This document shows, one piece after another, positions 37,557 through 47,414 of a stretch of DNA of 64,000 nucleotides. The DNA is from Rhodoplanes serenus (GTDB lineage: Bacteria > Pseudomonadota > Alphaproteobacteria > Rhizobiales > Xanthobacteraceae): positions 1-64,000 of the forward strand of contig CAMDDZ010000003.1 in assembly GCA_945893145.1 (NCBI GenBank). Direction: 5' to 3'. Position 1 is the first letter of the stretch; every line of letters starts with the position of its first letter. The notes below the pieces were generated by a model. That model worked only from the letters and a program-made list of their open reading frames with translations, was not told the DNA's origin and ran no database searches. The position numbers and the translations under genes are program-made.

Positions 37557-38462
37557 ATGTCCGATCCCGTCATGTCCGATCCCGCCGTCGCCCCGTCGAG
37601 CGGCACTGAAGCGCAAGTCATCAACCTTGCCTCGCGCGCCGAGCCGGCGAAGCCGCCGCGCACGCTCGCGATCGCCACCCAGAAGGGCGGCGTCGGCAAA
37701 ACCACGACGGCGATCAATCTCGGTACCGCGCTCGCGGCGATCGGCGAGCGCGTGCTGATCGTCGATCTCGATCCGCAGGGCAACGCATCGACCGGGCTCG
37801 GCATTGATCGGCGCAACCGCCGCGTCTCGACCTACGACGTGCTGACCGGCGACGCGCCGCTGCGCGACGCGATTGTTGCGACGGCCGTGCCGCGGCTTTC
37901 GATCGCGCCGTCGACCATGGATCTCTCCGGCCTCGAGCTTGAAATCGGCCAGGCGCGCGATCGCGCATTTCGTTTGCGCACCGCAGTCACGCCGCTGAAC
38001 GCCGGCAAGTTCGTCGGCAACAACGACTTCACCTATGTGCTGGTCGATTGTCCGCCGTCGCTCAATCTGCTCACCGTCAATGCGATGGCGGCCGCGAATG
38101 CGATCCTGGTCCCGCTGCAATGCGAATTTTTCGCGCTCGAAGGTCTGTCGCAATTGTTGCAGACGGTCGAGCAGGTGAGGACGACGCTCAATCCCGAGCT
38201 GACCATTCACGGCGTCGTGCTGACGATGTTCGACGCGCGCAACAATCTCTCCAACGAAGTCGTCGCCAACGTGCGCGAGTTCATGGGCAAGAAAGTTTAC
38301 GACACGATCATCCCGCGCAATGTGCGCGTCTCCGAGGCGCCGTCTTACGGCAAGCCGGTGCTGGTCTATGATCTGAAGTGCGTCGGCAGCGAAGCGTACC
38401 TTCGGCTCGCGACGGAAATTATCCAGCGCGAAAAGGAGCTGAAGGAGCAGCGCGCCAGTTGA
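37557..38462 (+). CDS. parA: Chromosome partitioning ATPase ParA (Soj)
   Basis: A 301-residue Walker-type ATPase. The deviant Walker A is IATQKGGVGKTTTAINLG, followed by LIVDLDPQGNASTGLG and the Walker B-like YVLVDCPPSLNLLTVNAM. VRVSEAPSYGKPVLVYD is a family-typical C-terminal block. It forms a gradient on the nucleoid that pulls ParB-parS. The N terminus has about 35 additional low-complexity residues; ATGs at 37557 or 37572 are possible. Confidence 0.97.
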   Translation: MSDPVMSDPAVAPSSGTEAQVINLASRAEPAKPPRTLAIATQKGGVGKTTTAINLGTALAAIGERVLIVDLDPQGNASTGLGIDRRNRRVSTYDVLTGDAPLRDAIVATAVPRLSIAPSTMDLSGLELEIGQARDRAFRLRTAVTPLNAGKFVGNNDFTYVLVDCPPSLNLLTVNAMAAANAILVPLQCEFFALEGLSQLLQTVEQVRTTLNPELTIHGVVLTMFDARNNLSNEVVANVREFMGKKVYDTIIPRNVRVSEAPSYGKPVLVYDLKCVGSEAYLRLATEIIQREKELKEQRAS

Positions 38463-38537
38463 AGCATTTTCCGTTGAGCATGTCTGATCGAACAATCGAT
38501 TTTGTTTTTTGCGGATCGTACCGTGAAGGAGGCTGAC

Positions 38538-39413
38538 ATGGCGGACGACGCAGCGCGCTCCCGACTCGGCCGTGGTCTCGCGGCACTGATCGGCGATGTC
38601 GACCAGGAGACGCACGCGGCCGAGCGCAGCACCACGCGGGCGCAGCGCAAGGTGCCGATCGAATTCATTCGCGCCAATCCGCGCAACCCGCGCAAGCTGT
38701 TCTCCGATGCGGAGCTCGCTGAGCTCGCGGATTCAATCCGCGAGCGCGGCATCATCCAGCCCATCGTGGTGCGCGCACGTGGCACCGACAGTTACGAGAT
38801 CATCGCCGGCGAGCGGCGCTGGCGCGCTGCGCAGCGCGCAGGCCTGCACGACGTTCCGATCGTCGTGCTCGATGTCAGCGATGGCGAGGCGTTGGAGCTT
38901 GCGATCATCGAAAACGTGCAGCGCACTGATCTCAATCCGCTGGAGGAAGCGACCGGCTATCAAGTGCTCGCTGCGGAGTTCAATCACTCGCACGATGATA
39001 TCGCCAAGGTCGTCGGCAAGAGCCGAAGCCATGTCGCCAACACACTGCGGCTGCTCAAACTGCCGGATGCCGTGAAGGCCTACATCAACTCAGGCAAGCT
39101 CACGGCGGGTCACGCGCGCGCGCTGATCAATCAGCCGGATCCGGAATTCGCCGCGCGTGAAATTGTCGAGAAGGGTCTGAACGTCCGTCAGGTCGAGGCG
39201 CTCACGCAAGCAGCGCCTGCGAGTCAGAAAGCCAAGGCTCGGGCGCGCGTCATGAAGGACGCCGACACCAAGGCGCTGGAGAAGCGGTTGTCCGACACAC
39301 TTGGATTGTCGGTCAGCATCGATCATCGCGGCAAGGGCGGCGTGCTGCGCGTGCGCTATCGCACGCTGGATCAGCTTGACGATGTGATCCGACGGCTTGA
39401 GCGCGGGAATTAG
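38538..39413 (+). CDS. parB: Chromosome partitioning CTPase ParB (Spo0J)
   Basis: A 291-residue parS-binding protein. RSRLGRGLAALIGDV is the ParA-stimulating N terminus; the CTP pocket has RERGIIQPIVVR and the GERRWRAAQRAG box; ENVQRTDLNPLEEATGYQ follows. The helix-turn-helix includes VGKSRSHVANTLRLLKLPDAV. The C-terminal dimer region ends VIRRLERG. The ATG at 38538 has AAGGAGG upstream and is preferred over an earlier in-frame start at 38502. Its sites are the three parS sequences above. Confidence 0.97.
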   Translation: MADDAARSRLGRGLAALIGDVDQETHAAERSTTRAQRKVPIEFIRANPRNPRKLFSDAELAELADSIRERGIIQPIVVRARGTDSYEIIAGERRWRAAQRAGLHDVPIVVLDVSDGEALELAIIENVQRTDLNPLEEATGYQVLAAEFNHSHDDIAKVVGKSRSHVANTLRLLKLPDAVKAYINSGKLTAGHARALINQPDPEFAAREIVEKGLNVRQVEALTQAAPASQKAKARARVMKDADTKALEKRLSDTLGLSVSIDHRGKGGVLRVRYRTLDQLDDVIRRLERGN

Positions 39414-39414
39414 G

Positions 39415-40383
39415 TCACTCCGCCGTTAGCCCCGCCGTCTTGGCAATGGCGCGCCACTTCTGAGTCTCGGCTTCGATGAAGCTCGCGAAATCCTGCGGCG
39501 AGTCTGGCGCCGGCACTGCGCCCACGCGCGCGAAGGTCTCCTGCACCTGTGGCGATTTCAGTCCGCTGCTGATGGCGCTGTGGAGCGCATCAACGATGGC
39601 GGCTGGCGTGCCGGCCGGTGCGATTACGCCGGTCCAGAACGTTGTGACGTAATCGGCAATCCCGCTCTCCGTCATGGTCGGCACGTTAGGCAATAGCGGA
39701 TGGCGCGCGGCGCTGGTGACCGCCAGCGCCTTGAGCCGCTTTTCGGCCAGCAACGGCAGCAGGATCGAGACGTCGGGAAACGTCATCTGCACCTGCTCGC
39801 TCAGGACCGCGGTCACCATCTCGGCGCCGCTCTTGTAAGGCACGTGCACCGCTTTGATGCCCGCACGCGCCAGCAGAAGCTCGGCCGCAAGTTGCGTCTG
39901 ATTGCCGGCGCCAGCGGAGGCGTAGCTCAGTTTGCCGGGGTTGGCCTTGGCGTAGGCGATCAGCTCCTGCACCGAGTTCGCCGGGAAGCTTGGATGCACA
40001 ACTAGAATGGTCGTGCTGTCCGAAACCTTCGCGATCGCTGCGAAGCTTTTGATAGGGTCGTAGCCGGGATTCTTCACCAGGGCGGGGACGACACCAAGCG
40101 TGGCACTGGTGCCGATCAGCAGCGTGTAGCCGTCGGGATCGGAAGTGGCGACCGATTTGGTCCCAGTGGCTCCGCCGGCGCCCGGCCGGTTTTCAATCAC
40201 GACATTTTGGCCGAGCGATTGCACCATCTGCGAAACGAGCCGGGCCGACACATCGGTCGGTCCGCCCGGACCGAACGGCACCACGAGCTTGATGGTCTTG
40301 GTTGGGTAGGACTGGGCCTGCGCTGTATTGGCGCCGACCGCCAGCGCGATCAGGATGAGTGCGCGTAAAGTTTGTACGATCAT
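39415..40383 (-). CDS. Bug-family tripartite tricarboxylate transporter solute-binding protein
   Basis: A 322-residue periplasmic binding protein. It has a signal peptide (LRALILIALAVGANTAQA, then QSYPTKTIKLVVPFGPGGPTDV) and the Bug-family patterns VVIENRPGAGGATGTKSVA and GKLSYASAGAGNQTQLAAELL. The start at 40383 has GGGAGG nearby, so a longer frame upstream is not needed. The Bug family is large in Bradyrhizobium relatives; the ligand is unknown and no TctA/TctB partner is adjacent. Convergent with parB. Confidence 0.92.
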   Translation of the reverse strand: MIVQTLRALILIALAVGANTAQAQSYPTKTIKLVVPFGPGGPTDVSARLVSQMVQSLGQNVVIENRPGAGGATGTKSVATSDPDGYTLLIGTSATLGVVPALVKNPGYDPIKSFAAIAKVSDSTTILVVHPSFPANSVQELIAYAKANPGKLSYASAGAGNQTQLAAELLLARAGIKAVHVPYKSGAEMVTAVLSEQVQMTFPDVSILLPLLAEKRLKALAVTSAARHPLLPNVPTMTESGIADYVTTFWTGVIAPAGTPAAIVDALHSAISSGLKSPQVQETFARVGAVPAPDSPQDFASFIEAETQKWRAIAKTAGLTAE

Positions 40384-40442
40384 GAAGGCCTCCCTGGACT
40401 GCCGGGAGCCTAGAGCATCTGCAAACGAAAGCGAAAGCGGCC

Positions 40443-41486
40443 CTATCGCTCTTTCCGCCGTGCGGCGGTCGCGATCGACAGCAGCGCGCGCTGCGCCATG
40501 GGGTCGGCCAGTCCATCGATCGGCGCCCGCATCTGGCGGATGTTGAGCGAGGCTTCGGCGAGTTGCTCCATGGCGCGGGCGAGCCGCGGTGTCGTCCACG
40601 CCGACAACGCGGCCTGCACCATTTGCTGGCGGCGGAAGTGGATCGGCGGAATAAAGCTGCGAAGCGCAGCCTCCGAGCTGTCGCCAGCATCGATCGTGAG
40701 CCGCGCCTTGTGAAGCTGAGTGACGTGCCGCAGCGCCGCGTACATGATCGTGCCAGAGGACGTACCGGCGGCCAGCGCCTTGCCGAACTGCGTCTCGGTA
40801 TCGCCGGTGCGCCCCGCGAAAGCCGCGTCCACCACCGCATCGAGCGCGAGCGCCGACGCGTCGGCGACGACCGCAAGCACATCGTCGATTTCGACACGAC
40901 CCTTGCCGTGCGCGTAGAGCGCGAGCTTGCGGATCTCGCTGCGCGAGGCGCGCCGGTCGCCGCCGATGAGTGCGACGAGCGACGAGCGTGCTTCAGGCGC
41001 GATCGTGAGTTTCGCGTCCCGCATCTCCTCATCGACCAGGCGCCCCAAGTCGCGCTCGTTGTCGACGTAACATGCGATTGCGGCGGCGGCCTTGCTTTTC
41101 TCGCACAGGGTCCGCAGCGGCGCGGTGCGGCGCAGATCGCCGGCCTCGATCACGACGCGGCATTCGGTGGGCGGCGATTCCAGCAGCGCTTCGATTGCGG
41201 CCGCGAAATTGCGGCTGCCGGCTTTCACCAGCACGGCGCGCTTGCCGCCGAACAGCGGCACTTGATGCGCTTCCTCCAGCAGGCGTGATGGTTCGGAAGC
41301 GAGATCGTCACCTTCGAGCCGCGCCAGCGCGAAGGGATCGCGCAGATCATCGACCGAGGCGCGGACGATTTTCTCCGCGCGCTCGCGCACCAGGCCGGCG
41401 TCGGGCCCGAACACCAGCACAATCGGCCGCGCCGGATCGGGGCGGGCGATGAAGGCATCGACGTCTTGGGCTTTGAGGGCGACCAT
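40443..41486 (-). CDS. holA: DNA polymerase III delta subunit HolA
   Basis: A 347-residue clamp-loader subunit. IVLVFGPDAGLVRERAEKIV is the N-terminal motif, and VPLFGGKRAVLVKAG and LIGGDRRASRSEIRKLALYA follow. The C-terminal part contains FRRQQMVQAALSAW. It opens the beta clamp during loading. It is the typical companion of leuS and lptE in alphaproteobacteria, and here follows lptE on the minus strand after a repeat-containing gap. Confidence 0.94.
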   Translation of the reverse strand: MVALKAQDVDAFIARPDPARPIVLVFGPDAGLVRERAEKIVRASVDDLRDPFALARLEGDDLASEPSRLLEEAHQVPLFGGKRAVLVKAGSRNFAAAIEALLESPPTECRVVIEAGDLRRTAPLRTLCEKSKAAAAIACYVDNERDLGRLVDEEMRDAKLTIAPEARSSLVALIGGDRRASRSEIRKLALYAHGKGRVEIDDVLAVVADASALALDAVVDAAFAGRTGDTETQFGKALAAGTSSGTIMYAALRHVTQLHKARLTIDAGDSSEAALRSFIPPIHFRRQQMVQAALSAWTTPRLARAMEQLAEASLNIRQMRAPIDGLADPMAQRALLSIATAARRKER

Positions 41487-41508
41487 GGAGGCACTCTACC
41501 TCATTCCG

Positions 41509-41604
41509 CCTCATCCTGAGGAGCGCGCGCAAGCGCGCGTCTCGAAGGATGGGGCGGCCACATGGTTCGAGACGCATCGCTTCGCGATGCTCCTCACCAT
41601 GAGG
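41509..41604. repeat. REP-like intergenic repeat between lptE and holA
   Basis: The element starts with CCTCATCCTGAGGAGCGCGC and ends with GCTCCTCACCATGAGG, which are inverted and complementary apart from a few bases. Inner palindromes GCGCGCGCAAGCGCGC and GCATCGCTTCGCGATGC are also visible. Similar CCTCAT...ATGAGG mosaics are abundant in related genomes. It may fold into a branched structure separating the lptE and holA transcripts. Confidence 0.75.
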
Positions 41605-41621
41605 CCGTTAGAGGATTGAGC

Positions 41622-42188
41622 CTACGTCCCGGCGACGAAATACGACGCCAGGCGCGAGCGGATGTTTTCTGAAATGACCTTGGCGGCGCGGTTCTCGGCG
41701 TCGCGAAGTCCGCGCGCGTTGGAGAAGCGCTGCTGCTGGCCGGGATTGTCGAACGAGACGCGGGCAAAGGTCTGGCCGGAGACCACTTGTTTGCCGGTCG
41801 CAATCTCGACCAGCGTATAGGTGGCATTGATGCCGTACTGCTGCACGTTCGGCCGGGCAGTGGTGACGTCCACAATGACCTGCTGTTGGGTCGACGACAG
41901 CAGAATGTTGAGCCGGTGCGTTGAGCCCAATCCGCCGCTGCCGCCGGTGAGGTCGAAGATCAGATCGTTGCGGAGCTCAACTGCGAGGCGTGCGATCGAA
42001 GTGCCGTTCGGCGCCTTGATCTGGGTGACATCAACCGCGGCCAGGCGTTCTTTGATGCCCGGGCCGCCGGTGACGGTGCGGTCGCCATAAAGCGGCTGGA
42101 AGCAGCCGGCGACGAATCCCGCCGCGGTCAGCGCCAGCGCGAGGCGGCCAACACGGCGAACGATCGGACGGGGCTCAAACCACCACAT
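41622..42188 (-). CDS. lptE: LPS-assembly lipoprotein LptE
   Basis: A 188-residue outer-membrane lipoprotein that plugs LptD. The signal sequence has a basic start then [14 protein letters not shown] with the lipobox Cys at 29, followed by FQPLYG, the family hallmark. [20 protein letters not shown] and the Arg/Ala-rich [11 protein letters not shown] end are also typical. The start overlaps the leuS stop by 14 bases, so leuS, lptE and holA are probably one operon. Confidence 0.92.
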   Translation of the reverse strand: MWWFEPRPIVRRVGRLALALTAAGFVAGCFQPLYGDRTVTGGPGIKERLAAVDVTQIKAPNGTSIARLAVELRNDLIFDLTGGSGGLGSTHRLNILLSSTQQQVIVDVTTARPNVQQYGINATYTLVEIATGKQVVSGQTFARVSFDNPGQQQRFSNARGLRDAENRAAKVISENIRSRLASYFVAGT

Positions 42189-44826
42189 TCACGATCCTGT
42201 GCGGAACGACGATGACCTTTTTCGGGCGTTTCCCCTCGAGTGCCCGTTTTACAGCATCATTCGTTAACACGGCAGTCTCTATTTCGGCGTTTGTGGCAGT
42301 GCGGGAAACCGTTACTTCTGCTCGCTTTTTGCCGTTGATCTGGACCGGCAGGGTGTCCGTGTCCTCGACCAGCAGGGCGGCTTCGAGCGCCGGCCAGGGC
42401 TCGCTGGCGGCCAGGGTCTTATAGCCCAGCGCCGCCCAGCACTCCTCGGCGAGGTGCGGCATCATCGGGTTGAACAGCCGCACCAGGATGCCGGCCGCCT
42501 CTTTCATCGCCCAAGAAAAGTCAGGTGTGAAGTCAGCGCCGGTTTCGGGCTTGGCGATCGCGGAGCCGAGTGTGTTGGCGAACTCGTAGATGTGGGCGAC
42601 GCAGACGTTGAAGTGCAGCTTTTCGACCGCGTCCGACACCTTTGCGAGCGCGCCATGCGCGGCTTTGCGGACCGCAAGCGCGGCGGTGCCGAATTCGGCC
42701 GGCCGGTCGGCGGGGGCGGCCTTGGCGATCTCTGCCATCTCGCTGACCAGCCGCCAGATGCGGTTGGTGAAGCGCCATGAACCTTGTACCCCGCGCTCCG
42801 TCCACTCCACGTCGCGCTCGGGCGGTGAGTCCGACAACATGAACCAGCGCGCCACATCGGCGCCGTAGCTCGCCATGATCTCGTCGGGGTCGATGGTGTT
42901 CTTCTTCGACTTCGACATCTTCTCGATGCCGCCGATCTTGATCGGCTCGCCGGTGGTGGCGAGCGTCGCGGTACGTGCGCCGCCTTCAGCGCCTTCGAGT
43001 TTCACTTCGGCCGGCGTCACCCATTCGCCGTTCTGCTTCTGATAGGTCTCGTGCACCACCATGCCTTGGGTGAACAGGCCTTCGAACGGCTCGTCCATGC
43101 CGACGTGGCCGGTCTTCTTCATCGCGCGGGTGAAGAACCGCGAGTAGAGTAGGTGCAGGATCGCGTGCTCGATGCCGCCGATGTATTGATCGACCGGCAG
43201 CCAGTCGTCGACCATTGCGCGGTCGGTCGGCTTGTCCTTGATCCACGGATCGGTGAAGCGCGCGAAGTACCACGATGAATCGACGAACGTGTCCATCGTG
43301 TCGGTTTCGCGCCGAGCGGCTTTCCCGCATTGCGGACAGGTGACGCTCTTCCAAGTCGCATGGCGGTCGAGCGGATTGCCTGGTCGGTCGAAGGTGACGT
43401 CCTCCGGCAGCTGCACCGGCAGATCCTTCTCCGGCACGCCCACCACGCCGCACGCCTCGCAATGAATGATCGGGATCGGGCAGCCCCAATAGCGCTGTCG
43501 CGAGATGCCCCAGTCACGCAGCCGGAAATTCACCTGGCGTTGCGCCACCGGCCGGTTGCCGCGCGTCTGCGTTTCCAGCCGCTTCGCCACTTCGTCCTTC
43601 GCCTGCTCGATGGTCATGCCGTCGAGGAAGCGCGAGTTGATCATTGTGCCGTCGCCGTCATAGGCGGTGTCGGTGATGACGAAGCTCTTGGCGTCCTGCC
43701 CGGGCGGGCACACCACCGGCACATTGCCGAGGCCGTATTTGTTGACGAAATCCAGGTCGCGCTGGTCGTGCGCCGGACAGCCGAAGATCGCGCCGGTGCC
43801 GTATTCCATCAGGATGAAATTCGCCACATAGACCGGCAGCATCCAGCCGGCGTCGAATGGGTGCATCGCCTTGATGCCGGTGTCGAAGCCCATCTTCTCG
43901 GCGGTGTCGATCTCGGCTTGTGCGGTGCCGCGGCGCTTGCACTCGGCGATGAATTCGGCGAGCGCAGGATTTTTCGCCGCCGCCGCTTGCGCGAGCGGAT
44001 GATCCGGCGCGATCGCCATGAACTTCGCGCCGAACAAGGTGTCCGGCCGCGTGGTGAAAACCTCAAGCTCGCTCTCGCCGCCCGGCGTGGTGGCAGGATC
44101 GAGCGCGAAGCGCACATGCAGGCCTTCGCTCCGCCCGATCCAGTTCTTCTGCATCAGCCGCACTTTTTCCGGCCAGCGGTCGAGCCGGTCGAGCGCGTTG
44201 AGCAAATCCTCCGAGTAGTCGCTGATCTTGAAGAACCACTGCGTCAACTCGCGCTGCTCGACCAGCGCGCCGGAGCGCCAGCCGCGGCCGTCGATCACCT
44301 GCTCGTTGGCCAGCACGGTGTTATCGACCGGGTCCCAGTTCACCTTTGATTGCTTGCGCTCGACCAACCCCACTTTGAGGAAGTCGAGGAACATCTTCTG
44401 CTGGTGCTTGTAATAAGCCGGATCGCAGGTCGCGACCTCGCGTGCCCAGTCAAGCGACAGCCCCATCGATTGGAGCTGCTTCTTCATCGCCGCGATGTTG
44501 GCGTAGGTCCATTCTTTGGGATGGACCTTGCGCTCCATCGCCGCATTCTCGGCAGGCATGCCGAAGGCGTCCCAGCCCATCGGATGCAGCACGTTGAAGC
44601 CCTTGGCGCGCTTGTAGCGCGCGACCACATCGCCCATCGTGTAGTTGCGCACGTGGCCCATGTGGATGCGCCCCGACGGATAGGGAAACATCTCGAGCAC
44701 GTAGTATTTCGGGCGCGGGTCGGCGTTCGCGGTGGCGAAGATGCCCTGCTGGTCCCAGGTCTTCTGCCAACGGGTCTCGGCTTCGCGGGCGTTGTAGCGG
44801 TCGGATTTTTGGGGTTCTGCGGCCAT
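42175..44826 (-). CDS. leuS: Leucyl-tRNA synthetase
   Basis: An 883-residue class I synthetase. The HIGH motif is HMGH at 55-58 ([16 protein letters not shown]) and the KMSKS loop is [15 protein letters not shown]. The editing domain carries [21 protein letters not shown], and the zinc-like Cys pairs (CEACG, CPQCG) are present. Length and start ([17 protein letters not shown]) are normal for Hyphomicrobiales. Confidence 0.98.
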   Translation of the reverse strand: MAAEPQKSDRYNAREAETRWQKTWDQQGIFATANADPRPKYYVLEMFPYPSGRIHMGHVRNYTMGDVVARYKRAKGFNVLHPMGWDAFGMPAENAAMERKVHPKEWTYANIAAMKKQLQSMGLSLDWAREVATCDPAYYKHQQKMFLDFLKVGLVERKQSKVNWDPVDNTVLANEQVIDGRGWRSGALVEQRELTQWFFKISDYSEDLLNALDRLDRWPEKVRLMQKNWIGRSEGLHVRFALDPATTPGGESELEVFTTRPDTLFGAKFMAIAPDHPLAQAAAAKNPALAEFIAECKRRGTAQAEIDTAEKMGFDTGIKAMHPFDAGWMLPVYVANFILMEYGTGAIFGCPAHDQRDLDFVNKYGLGNVPVVCPPGQDAKSFVITDTAYDGDGTMINSRFLDGMTIEQAKDEVAKRLETQTRGNRPVAQRQVNFRLRDWGISRQRYWGCPIPIIHCEACGVVGVPEKDLPVQLPEDVTFDRPGNPLDRHATWKSVTCPQCGKAARRETDTMDTFVDSSWYFARFTDPWIKDKPTDRAMVDDWLPVDQYIGGIEHAILHLLYSRFFTRAMKKTGHVGMDEPFEGLFTQGMVVHETYQKQNGEWVTPAEVKLEGAEGGARTATLATTGEPIKIGGIEKMSKSKKNTIDPDEIMASYGADVARWFMLSDSPPERDVEWTERGVQGSWRFTNRIWRLVSEMAEIAKAAPADRPAEFGTAALAVRKAAHGALAKVSDAVEKLHFNVCVAHIYEFANTLGSAIAKPETGADFTPDFSWAMKEAAGILVRLFNPMMPHLAEECWAALGYKTLAASEPWPALEAALLVEDTDTLPVQINGKKRAEVTVSRTATNAEIETAVLTNDAVKRALEGKRPKKVIVVPHRIVNVVV

Positions 44827-44975
44827 TTGCCGGGCTGTTTTAGAGGCGGGAGGCGGGCTGGGGAAGGGGTTTTAGTTGCGGCGCGGCCAGCCCTTGTGGC
44901 GTCGAAGGGATTAGCGATGATCGTGCCACCGCGCTCTTTGCGCAGCCCAGTCCCGCCCAACCGGAGCCCAACGAA

Positions 44976-45257
44976 ATGATTAAGACCCTCGCTGCCATCG
45001 GTGCCGCACTGTTCGCGCTCACCGCACAGGCCGCCGCGAGCGATTGCCGCGTCGCCGACCCGACCGGGACTCCGCTCAACATCCGCACGGCGCCGAACGG
45101 ACAGGTGGTTGCCACCGCGCGCAATGGAGCTCTGATCCAGGTGTACGACAACAACGACAAGTTCGATAACCAGGGCCGCCGCTGGTACTATGTGGGGCTG
45201 TCTACGAGCTCCGCACCGGACGGCTACGCCATCGCGGCGTTCATCCGTTGCCGATAG
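44976..45257 (+). CDS. Small secreted SH3-like domain protein
   Basis: A 93-residue protein. A signal peptide (MIKTLAAIGAALFALTAQAA) precedes a bacterial SH3 domain: GTPLNIRTAPNGQVVATARNG, then WYYVGLSTSSAPDGYAIAAFI. Two Cys residues near the two ends of the domain (Cys24 and Cys92) may pair. Probably binds periplasmic peptidoglycan or proteins; function unknown. It faces the CapA-like gene tail-to-tail. Confidence 0.8.
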   Translation: MIKTLAAIGAALFALTAQAAASDCRVADPTGTPLNIRTAPNGQVVATARNGALIQVYDNNDKFDNQGRRWYYVGLSTSSAPDGYAIAAFIRCR

Positions 45258-45287
45258 CTGATGCGGGAGTAACGCAGCTATCCCGCT

Positions 45288-46640
45288 CTACCAAACCTCT
45301 CTCGTATTAAACCCAACCGCCGGCACACTCGGTGGCCGGTCCTTCGCCTTGGGCTTCGGTGCCACGCGCACCGGCGCAGCAGGCGTGATCGCGCCCGTCG
45401 TATCGGCCGCCGGGGTCTGCGCGCTGGCCTGCGCTGCTGCCACGCCGCAGGCTTTCGGCAAATCTGCCATCGCGCTGGAGAGCACGCGGTTCCCAGGCGG
45501 TAGCAACCGCATGGTCAGGCGCAGGCCTTCGGCGCTGTCCTTGCCGGTGTTCTCGACCACGCGCCACGGGTTCACGAAGCTGACCCAGGTCGGCACATAG
45601 CCAGCCGCGGTGAGGCGCACCTTGCGGTCTGGCGCGCGCGTGAGCTCAATCAGCGAAATCAGCCCGGTGCGCGTTTCGGTGCGGATCTGGCTCGAGACGA
45701 AATTGCCGCTCGAATAGACGATCAGGGCCTCGCGGCCATCGGCGGCGGTGTAATGCTCCCACGGTTGCAGCACGTGGGGGTGTGCGCCCAGCACCGCGCT
45801 GGCGCCGGCGTCGATCGCCTCGTGGGCGAGTCGCCGCTGCTGCGCCGAAGGCTGCTGGGCGTATTCGATGCCCCAGTGCGGCGTAAACATGATGGCGTCG
45901 ATGTCCGGCATGGCGGCGAGGCGGCGGATTTCGTCGAGCACCTCAGGGCGCGTCTCCCCGCGCGACCCGAAACATTCCAGCACCTGCATGTGCGGATCGG
46001 CCATGCCGTTGAGCGCGTAGGTGCAGGCCAGCCAGGCGACGCTGAAGCCCTTGGCGCGCGTGATCGTGCTCCACGGCCGCTTCTGCACGGTTTCGCCGCG
46101 CCGGCGCGTGCCCGTGAAGGCGAGCTCATTGGCCTCAAGCTCGTCGATGGTGCGGTCGATGCCGAGCGGGCCGCGATCTGCGGAATGGTTGTTTGCAGTG
46201 GAGACGACGTGGAAGCCGCCGGCCTTGAGGTCGGCCACGACCGATGGATGATAGTTGAAGATGAGGACGTCTTGCTCGCCGCCGGAGTAGAAGCGGCGGT
46301 CGTAGAAACGTTCGGTCTTCTGCGCGGGAAGTTTTAGCTCGCGGCCGTAGCCGGTGACATTGCGCGCCGTCGGTCCTTCGAGATTGCCATAGACGATGTC
46401 GGCGCGCTTGAAGACATGCGCGACCGGATCCCAAAGCTGCGCGAAGGTCGCGCCCTTGCTCAACGCCTGCTGCTGCAGATTGAAGTGAAACAGTAGATCG
46501 CCGACCGCCGCGATGGTCAGCCGCTCGCCGGCTTCACAAGCATCGCGGAAATAGATGCCTGGCGGTACGCGCTGCTGTGCCTGCGCCAAACCCGCGGCGC
46601 ACAGCATGAGCAGCGACGCAATCGCGCGGAAAGAGTTCAC
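45288..46640 (-). CDS. CapA-family (PGA_cap metallophosphatase-like) protein
   Basis: About 450 residues from a GTG at 46640 (NSFRAIASLLMLCAAGLAQA signal peptide). A TTG at 46667 is possible. The CapA domain shows TIAAVGDLLFHF, IVYGNLEGP, VSTANNHSADRGPLGIDRTIDEL, MFTPHWGIEYAQQPSAQQRRLAHEAIDAGASAVLGAHPHVLQP and VYSSGNF. The family is named for poly-gamma-glutamate capsule synthesis, but no other capsule genes are present, so a phosphatase-like or unknown role is likelier. Confidence 0.9.
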   Translation of the reverse strand: MNSFRAIASLLMLCAAGLAQAQQRVPPGIYFRDACEAGERLTIAAVGDLLFHFNLQQQALSKGATFAQLWDPVAHVFKRADIVYGNLEGPTARNVTGYGRELKLPAQKTERFYDRRFYSGGEQDVLIFNYHPSVVADLKAGGFHVVSTANNHSADRGPLGIDRTIDELEANELAFTGTRRRGETVQKRPWSTITRAKGFSVAWLACTYALNGMADPHMQVLECFGSRGETRPEVLDEIRRLAAMPDIDAIMFTPHWGIEYAQQPSAQQRRLAHEAIDAGASAVLGAHPHVLQPWEHYTAADGREALIVYSSGNFVSSQIRTETRTGLISLIELTRAPDRKVRLTAAGYVPTWVSFVNPWRVVENTGKDSAEGLRLTMRLLPPGNRVLSSAMADLPKACGVAAAQASAQTPAADTTGAITPAAPVRVAPKPKAKDRPPSVPAVGFNTREVW

Positions 46641-46710
46641 GGAAGACCCCAACAGCACCCGCCTCAACCATAGGCGCGAAGGCTGACGAGGCGGCCGGGA
46701 AGGTGTGGCC

Positions 46711-46719
46711 TGTGGATAA
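46711..46719 (-). other. Perfect consensus DnaA box upstream of the CapA-like gene
   Basis: TGTGGATAA on the plus strand reads TTATCCACA on the minus strand, an exact DnaA box. It sits in a 161-base gap with an AT-rich neighbourhood (about 46735-46770). Single DnaA boxes often regulate genes; there is no cluster here, so it is not considered an origin. Confidence 0.55.
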
Positions 46720-46801
46720 GTTCGGGGATGAAGTGGAAATAACGTGTTTAATCAAATTCTTAAGAGAAGCCTTAGGGAAGCGGAGGATTCTCAGGTTCGC
46801 C

Positions 46802-47110
46802 TCACGCTTCATCCTGAACCAGCGTCGTCGCTGATTTCCCGGTGACATCGGTAGCCCTGCCTTCGGAGCTCTCGGCCAGCACATCGGCCATCGCCGGCGC
46901 ACTGCTGATCAACGGAAAGTAATCGGTGGTGGCCGCGGCGCGATTGCGCACCACCACGGCCGCGCCATCGGAAGCGATCTCAAGCTGTATCGGCTGCGAT
47001 GACGGATCGGCGCAAACCAGCATGACGCGCTCGGCGTTTGCGGCCGCGACGCCAAACGGCAGCGCCAGGAGTACGGCGAAGACAATACGCAGCAGTGTCA
47101 AATTTGACAT
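46802..47110 (-). CDS. Small secreted hypothetical protein
   Basis: A 102-residue protein with a clear signal peptide (MSNLTLLRIVFAVLLALPFG, then VAAANAE). The mature part begins RVMLVCADPSSQPIQLEIAS and has no further recognised domain; a single Cys is left after cleavage. It is divergent from the GIY-YIG-like gene. Function unknown. Confidence 0.7.
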   Translation of the reverse strand: MSNLTLLRIVFAVLLALPFGVAAANAERVMLVCADPSSQPIQLEIASDGAAVVVRNRAAATTDYFPLISSAPAMADVLAESSEGRATDVTGKSATTLVQDEA

Positions 47111-47414
47111 GTTGGCTCATCGATTCGTGTTGCGATTTCGCCGCGAGGCTTGCGGCGAATTTGCGGGCAGCAGCTATGCGCGCGCCGATGTCACGACACA
47201 GGGCTGCCGCGATTGCGCGCTTTGATTCGAGTGTGCTGGCGTTCGCTTCGCTACGCGATCGGGGGGATGGTTCGGTGTGTGTTCGAGGTAAGCTCCGCTT
47301 AACTTTCGGGCTCTACCACTGTGTGTGCGCGACCGGACGGTCGCCTCCACGGCGCTGTTGGCATCCCAGTGCCACGCACTGTTTTCACCGGAAAAACACT
47401 GTAGATTGACGGGA
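47111..47414. other. 304-base divergent intergenic region
   Basis: No supported gene is visible between the small secreted protein gene (minus) and the GIY-YIG-like gene (plus). It contains a GCCGCGAGGCTTGCGGC hairpin near 47140-47156 and a weak ribosome site (ACGGGA) directly before 47415. Promoters for both flanking genes should be here, but I could not assign -35/-10 elements with confidence. Confidence 0.5.

Noticed and set aside
41540..41580. TGGTTCGAGACG resembling a tRNA T-arm
   Set aside because: No acceptor, D or anticodon stems are present; it belongs to the intergenic repeat.
46711..46719. Second replication origin suggested by a perfect DnaA box
   Set aside because: Only one box, no cluster and no origin-linked genes. 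The hemE-adjacent gap is far better supported.
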